The notes below the pieces were generated by a model that worked only from the letters and a program-made list of their open reading frames with translations, did no database searches and was not told the origin of the DNA. A stretch of 8,779 nucleotides of DNA. Origin: an uncultured Eubacteriales bacterium. Lineage in GTDB: Bacteria > Bacillota > Clostridia > Christensenellales > Borkfalkiaceae. This document shows, one piece after another, positions 5,970-8,779 of the stretch (positions are counted from its first letter, which is position 1; each line of letters starts with the position of its first letter). The stretch lies in assembly GCA_900556195.1 (NCBI GenBank), contig USOJ01000027.1:1-8779 (forward strand). The letters are read 5' to 3'. Both the position numbers and the translations under genes were made by a program.

Positions 5970-6968
5970 TTAGTTTTTGCCGAAATTTTTAATATCCGCA
6001 ATTTTCTGTTCGGTATAACCGAGTTTTGCAGCGTTCGTTTCGTTGACGTATACGTCGCATTCGAGTTTATAGTATTCGAAAGGAATTTTCGACGGAGTTT
6101 CTCCCTCTAAAATTCTTATAGCAATGTCTGCCGTCTGCTCGCCGAGTTTATAATAATCGAGACCTAACGTAGCGAGCGCTTCTCCGCTTTCACACATTCC
6201 GCTTTCACCCGCTATAACGGGTATCTTCTTCGTGCTTTTGCTATCGCCGTACAATTCGTCGCAAAGCGCGGGCATATTTGCCGCCAGCATATTATCCGTC
6301 GGTACGTATACCGCGTCTATATCGCCAATAGAGCGAATCGCCTGAGCCGTCGTAGCAATGAGATTCGTATTTTCAACCCCGTATTCGACGGCTGTAATAC
6401 CTAATTCTTTACATCTGTTTTTTGCAATTTCTACCTGCTTTTGCGAATTTTCTTCAGAAGTATGATATACCAAAGCGATTTTTTTGCAATTTTCGGCAAT
6501 TGCGTTGATTAAGTCGATTTGTTTCGCTATCGGAACCATATCGCTGGTACCCGTAACGTTTCTGCCTTTAAGTTCGTTTTTAACGTCGGTTACAGCAGTG
6601 AACAATACGGGGATTTTAGTCGTAGATCCCGCCAAGGCTCTCGCCGAAGAAGTCGATATGCCAAGCGCAAGGTCGGGCTGCGCGGAAACTATTTTATCTG
6701 CCATCGTAGTTTCCGTAGCAGCGTTACCGAGGGCGTTTTCTTCGTCGTATTTTATCGTTTTCCCTTTGGATCTCGCCCACTCGTTCAATTTATCTTTGAA
6801 ACCGTTACGCGCGCCGTCCAAAGCGGTGTGGGTTGAAACCTGTAAAATCGCGACCGAATATTCTTTCTTATTCGGATCGATTTTATTAACTTCGTTTTTC
6901 TTGGAGCAACCTACAACGACTGCGACAAGCATAACCGTTGAAAGCAACAGCGACAATAATTTTTTCAT
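5970..6968 (-). CDS. ABC_sub_bind family substrate-binding lipoprotein (TrpX-like), probable aromatic amino-acid importer
   Basis: This is a 332-residue surface lipoprotein. The signal peptide is at residues 1-20, with lipobox VVGC and the lipidated Cys at 21. The mature protein has the two-lobe layout of the ABC_sub_bind family: YSVAILQVSTHTALDGARNG near the start, PDLALGISTSSARALAGST, IPVLFTAVTD, a Rossmann-like second lobe (CKKIALVYHTSEENSQ), DAVYVPTDNM, and PVIAGESGMCESGEALATLGLDYYKLG near the end. Family members include the TrpX lipoprotein of Gram-positive cocci. Substrate cannot be read from the fold alone, but the leader peptide of this operon is loaded with Tyr and Phe codons, so Phe and/or Tyr (or a precursor) is the likely cargo. 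ATG at 6968 has AAAGGAG upstream. It is the first structural gene of the operon, and expression depends on read-through of the attenuator at 7004-7041. Confidence 0.92.
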   Translation of the reverse strand: MKKLLSLLLSTVMLVAVVVGCSKKNEVNKIDPNKKEYSVAILQVSTHTALDGARNGFKDKLNEWARSKGKTIKYDEENALGNAATETTMADKIVSAQPDLALGISTSSARALAGSTTKIPVLFTAVTDVKNELKGRNVTGTSDMVPIAKQIDLINAIAENCKKIALVYHTSEENSQKQVEIAKNRCKELGITAVEYGVENTNLIATTAQAIRSIGDIDAVYVPTDNMLAANMPALCDELYGDSKSTKKIPVIAGESGMCESGEALATLGLDYYKLGEQTADIAIRILEGETPSKIPFEYYKLECDVYVNETNAAKLGYTEQKIADIKNFGKN

Positions 6969-7003
6969 AATAACTCTCCTTTGACGAACGGGTCGTAAGC
7001 ATT

Positions 7004-7041
7004 AAAAAAGGCTTACCGAAGTTTCCTACGATAAGCCTTTT
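7004..7041 (-). terminator. Attenuator terminator (segments 3:4) in the importer operon leader
   Basis: On the minus strand AAAAGGCTTATCG (7041-7029) pairs with CGGTAAGCCTTTT (7018-7006), a 13-bp stem with one G-U pair and a 10-nt loop. Six T close it. It lies upstream of the first structural gene and downstream of the promoter, so it must be bypassed for the transporter to be made. Its 5' arm is also the 3' arm of a competing antiterminator. Confidence 0.93.
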
Positions 7042-7079
7042 ATTTTTTCGTTTTTCACACAACGCAAAAGTATCGTAGT

Positions 7080-7139
7080 TTATTCACTATGACTGACGAA
7101 AAAGTAAAAATAAAAGAAATATACGTTTGCGTTGAACAT
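7080..7139 (-). CDS. Aromatic-rich attenuation leader peptide (19 residues)
   Basis: The ORF encodes MFNANVYFFYFYFFVSHSE and ends in TAA. Residues 7-14 are eight aromatic residues in a row (three Tyr, five Phe), and there is one more Phe at position 2. There are no Trp codons. GGAGG at 7150-7146 lies 6 nt upstream of the ATG, so translation is credible despite the tiny size. The peptide itself is not expected to have a function; its codons act as a sensor of charged tRNA-Phe and tRNA-Tyr. The stop codon sits two bases before antiterminator segment 2, the correct spacing for a terminating ribosome to block it. Confidence 0.9.
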   Translation of the reverse strand: MFNANVYFFYFYFFVSHSE

Positions 7140-7150
7140 ATTCTGCCTCC

Positions 7151-7165
7151 GACGGACAATCCGTC
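7151..7165 (-). other. Hairpin at the 5' end of the leader transcript, next to the leader-peptide ribosome site
   Basis: GACGGA (7165-7160) pairs with TCCGTC (7156-7151) around a TTG loop. It begins within a few bases of the predicted transcript start and ends directly before the GGAGG that drives the leader peptide. It may stabilise the 5' end and keep the ribosome site unpaired. It is separate from the 1:2:3:4 attenuator set. Confidence 0.5.
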
Positions 7166-7176
7166 TTTACTTCTCT

Positions 7177-7205
7177 ATGATACTCCTATCGCATAAATAT
7201 GTCAA
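7177..7205 (-). promoter_or_regulatory. Sigma-A promoter of the attenuated importer operon
   Basis: On the minus strand TTGACA (7205-7200) and TATCAT (7182-7177) are separated by 17 bp. Transcription should start near 7171, about 30 nt upstream of the leader peptide ATG and 200 nt upstream of the lipoprotein gene. The one mismatch in the -10 still leaves a good promoter. This fits a system controlled mainly after initiation. Confidence 0.85.
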
Positions 7206-7372
7206 CGAATTTTCACGCCGATATCGTATTATGTTTACTTATTGCTGAAATAAAAATTATTTATGCCTTAAATTCGTTTGACGAATCAGCCGCAAATGCC
7301 GAGGCTATTATATTGCATGAGTATCCGATCGAAAAGGCAAAACTCAAACTCGACGGACAAATTTTTGGCTAA
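7199..7372 (+). CDS. Small open frame of 57 codons, unknown, possibly a gene remnant
   Basis: ATG at 7199 opens a frame of 57 residues ending at TAA 7370-7372. It reads MSTNFHADIVLCLLIAEIKI, then a second half that looks protein-like (FDESAANAEAIILHEYPIEK followed by AKLKLDGQIFG). The first half could be hydrophobic. No ribosome site precedes the ATG, which lies over the -35 box of the opposite promoter. It ends 3 bp before the -35 of the amidohydrolase promoter. It may be a genuine small protein or the 3' remnant of a lost gene; I do not recognise it. Confidence 0.25.
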   Translation: MSTNFHADIVLCLLIAEIKIIYALNSFDESAANAEAIILHEYPIEKAKLKLDGQIFG

Positions 7373-7375
7373 TCG

Positions 7376-7404
7376 TTGACAAAAGCGCGGAGTTGGTTTA
7401 TAAT
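7376..7404 (+). promoter_or_regulatory. Sigma-A promoter of the amidohydrolase gene
   Basis: TTGACA (7376-7381) and TATAAT (7399-7404) are both perfect hexamers with a 17-bp spacer. The transcript start is expected at about 7410-7412, only 2-4 bases before the ATG at 7414, so the message should be leaderless or nearly so. The spacer is unusually GC-rich compared with its surroundings. Confidence 0.88.
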
Positions 7405-7413
7405 AACGGCATT

Positions 7414-8697
7414 ATGAAAAAATACGCGCTTATAAACGGGAAAATACTCGACGGAAGCGAAAACATGACCGCGCGCGACGCGGTCGTTCTCGTCGACGGC
7501 GAAAAAATAGCGAACGTGTTGCCGAAAGGCGACCCGATACCGAACGGCTACGAAACGATCGACCTCGGCGGCAAATACCTTATGCCGGGGCTTATAAACA
7601 TGCACGTTCACCTTGCGGGCAACGGCAAACCGCAGAAAAAGCAACGCGACAACGCAAAACTCGTAAAAAAAATCATGAGTACCGCCGTTACGCGGGCAAT
7701 TGCCTATAAGTTAGTCGCAAAGTTCGCAAAACTCGAACTTTTAAGCGGCGTTACCACTATAAGAACGGTCGGCGGGCTTGCCGATTTCGATACTAAACTC
7801 CGCGACGATATCAAAAACGGCAAAAAAATCGGTCCGCGCATACTTGCCGCCAATCGCGGAATTTCCGTTCCGGACGGACACATGGCGGGTTCGGTCGCAA
7901 TCGCCGCCGATTCGACCAAAGAAGCGTTGCGGATTCTTGAAAACAACGAAGCCGAAAACGTAGACCTTATCAAGTTGATGATTACGGGCGGGGTTCTGGA
8001 CGCGAAAGAAAAAGGCGTTCCGGGCGAAGTAAAAATGTCCGCCGATACGGTTAAAGCCGTATGCGCCGAGGCGAAAAAGAATGGCTATGCGGTAGCCGCG
8101 CACGTCGAATCGCCCGAAGGCGTAAAAATCGCCCTTGAAAACGGCGTAAATTCGATAGAACACGGAGCGAAACCCGACGACGAGATAATACGGCTTTTCA
8201 AAGAAAACGGGGCGTATCTCTGTACGACAATATCCCCCGCGCTGCCGTACGCGTTATTCGACCGCTCGGTAAGCGGAATTACCGAAGTTGAGCAATTCAA
8301 CGGCAACGTGGTATTCGAAGGCGTTATAGATTGCGCGAAAGCCGCCGTAAAAAACGGAATACCCGTGGTTTTGGGCAACGACGTAGGCTGCCCCTGGATA
8401 ACGCAATACGATTTCTGGCGCGAACTCTGCTATTTTCGGAAATACGTCGGCGTAAGCAACGCCTTCGCGATATACACCGCGACGAAACGCAGCGCGGAAC
8501 TTGCGGGCGTGGGCGACGAAACGGGCTCGATAGAAAAGGGCAAATGCGCGGATATGATAGTTTTAAGCGGCAACCCGCTCGACGATTTACGCGTTCTTCG
8601 CAAAATAGATACGGCTATCGCGCGCGGGAAAATTTATAAACACCCCAAAGTAAAACGCAATAAAAAGGTCGATTACGAACTCGATAAATTTTTATAA
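7414..8697 (+). CDS. Metal-dependent amidohydrolase (imidazolonepropionase/Xaa-Pro dipeptidase-like, COG1228 type)
   Basis: This 427-residue cytoplasmic enzyme has the amidohydrolase TIM-barrel signature. An N-terminal beta-sandwich strand (KYALINGKILDG) leads to GKYLMPGLINMHVHL with the metal pair H64 and H66. A Lys at 187 in VDLIKLMITGG is in the position of the carboxylated lysine, H230 lies in AVAAHVES, H250 in SIEHGA, and the catalytic Asp is 323 in LGNDVG. The C-terminal GSIEKGKCADMIVLSGNPLDD returns to the sandwich. All expected metal ligands are present. Related enzymes hydrolyse dipeptides, imidazolonepropionate or other cyclic amides, so the substrate is open. I chose ATG 7414 over a TTG at 7393 because the latter lies inside the promoter. 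No Shine-Dalgarno precedes it, unlike the other genes here. It is divergent from the importer operon, and no terminator is visible before the window ends. Confidence 0.9.
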   Translation: MKKYALINGKILDGSENMTARDAVVLVDGEKIANVLPKGDPIPNGYETIDLGGKYLMPGLINMHVHLAGNGKPQKKQRDNAKLVKKIMSTAVTRAIAYKLVAKFAKLELLSGVTTIRTVGGLADFDTKLRDDIKNGKKIGPRILAANRGISVPDGHMAGSVAIAADSTKEALRILENNEAENVDLIKLMITGGVLDAKEKGVPGEVKMSADTVKAVCAEAKKNGYAVAAHVESPEGVKIALENGVNSIEHGAKPDDEIIRLFKENGAYLCTTISPALPYALFDRSVSGITEVEQFNGNVVFEGVIDCAKAAVKNGIPVVLGNDVGCPWITQYDFWRELCYFRKYVGVSNAFAIYTATKRSAELAGVGDETGSIEKGKCADMIVLSGNPLDDLRVLRKIDTAIARGKIYKHPKVKRNKKVDYELDKFL

Positions 8698-8779
8698 TTT
8701 CAATCAACGCGAAAGCGGCGACGAAAAAATTGACGCGGCGGATTTTCCGGGCGAAACTTTTCAAGAGGCGCCCGAGCCC

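Larger units (their letters stand above)
7004..7171 (-). promoter_or_regulatory. Ribosome-mediated transcription attenuator responding to Phe/Tyr supply
   Basis: Three mutually competing pairings are visible on the transcript. Segment 1 (7134-7121, inside leader codons 2-7) can pair with segment 2 (7073-7060): 13 of 14 positions, CAACGCAAA with TTTGCGTTG plus GTAT with ATAC. Segment 2 (7078-7066, CTACGATACTTTT) can instead pair with segment 3 (AAAAG at 7041-7037 and TATCGTAG at 7033-7026): 13 bp with a 3-nt bulge, the antiterminator. Segment 3 can pair with segment 4 as the terminator. A ribosome stalled on aromatic codons masks segment 1 and frees segment 2, giving read-through. A ribosome reaching the stop at 7080-7082 covers segment 2, so termination occurs. 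With no translation, 1:2 forms and 3:4 terminates. The pairings are read directly; the mechanism is by analogy to trp and pheA attenuation. Confidence 0.88.

Noticed and set aside
6969..7171. T-box riboswitch in the TrpX-type operon leader
   Set aside because: The leader is expected to hold one for this family in Firmicutes, but no T-box core (GGGTGGNACCGCG-like) or specifier-loop arrangement is visible. The sequence is explained by a translated aromatic leader ORF and competing stems.
8698..8779. Possible start of another plus-strand gene at the right edge
   Set aside because: From 8702 one frame reads as a plausible acidic peptide (NQRESGDEKIDAADFPGETF) in local codon usage. No start codon or ribosome site is visible and only about 26 codons remain, so no gene is called.
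1..8779. CRISPR array, insertion sequence, phage attachment site, rRNA or tRNA
   Set aside because: No regularly spaced repeats, transposase-like frames, terminal inverted repeats or conserved RNA-gene motifs were seen on either strand.

Overview
The window looks like a piece of a low-to-moderate GC Gram-positive (Firmicutes/Clostridia-like, probably uncultured) genome. Three things support this: AGGAGG-type Shine-Dalgarno sites before most genes, lipobox-bearing substrate-binding lipoproteins, and clean sigma-A promoters (TTGACA/TATAAT, 17-18 bp spacing). GC-ending codons such as GCG and CGC sit beside AT-rich intergenic DNA. The taxonomic guess is inference only.

Layout. Bases 1-2444 (minus strand) hold a polar amino-acid ABC importer: promoter, lipoprotein binding protein, small intergenic hairpins, HisM/GlnP-type permease, and a GlnQ-type ATPase that runs off the left edge. 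Bases 2549-4097 (minus) hold a stand-alone transcription unit for a membrane protein with three N-terminal zinc ribbons. It has its own promoter embedded in two inverted repeats and a strong terminator. Bases 4101-7205 (minus) hold a second importer operon of the TrpXYZ (ABC_sub_bind) type: lipoprotein, branched-chain-type permease, ATPase and terminator. Bases 7376-8697 (plus) hold a divergent metal-dependent amidohydrolase whose promoter places the transcript start almost on the start codon. A 57-codon open frame of unknown status lies between the divergent promoters.

The main discovery is the leader of the second importer operon (about 7004-7171, minus). After a TTGACA-17-TATCAT promoter comes a 19-residue ORF with a good ribosome site, encoding MFNANVYFFYFYFFVSHSE. 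Eight Tyr/Phe codons in a row sit in its middle. It is followed by segments that can pair as 1:2, 2:3 (antiterminator) and 3:4 (intrinsic terminator), with 1:2 and 3:4 each excluding 2:3. This is the architecture of ribosome-mediated transcription attenuation. It implies that Phe/Tyr starvation switches on an importer that would otherwise be annotated as a tryptophan-type or unspecified ABC transporter, in a lineage where such operons are usually expected to use T-boxes.

The two importers and the amidohydrolase (a family that includes dipeptidases and imidazolonepropionase-like enzymes) fit a scavenging role for amino acids and peptides, but only the importers have clear functional assignments.
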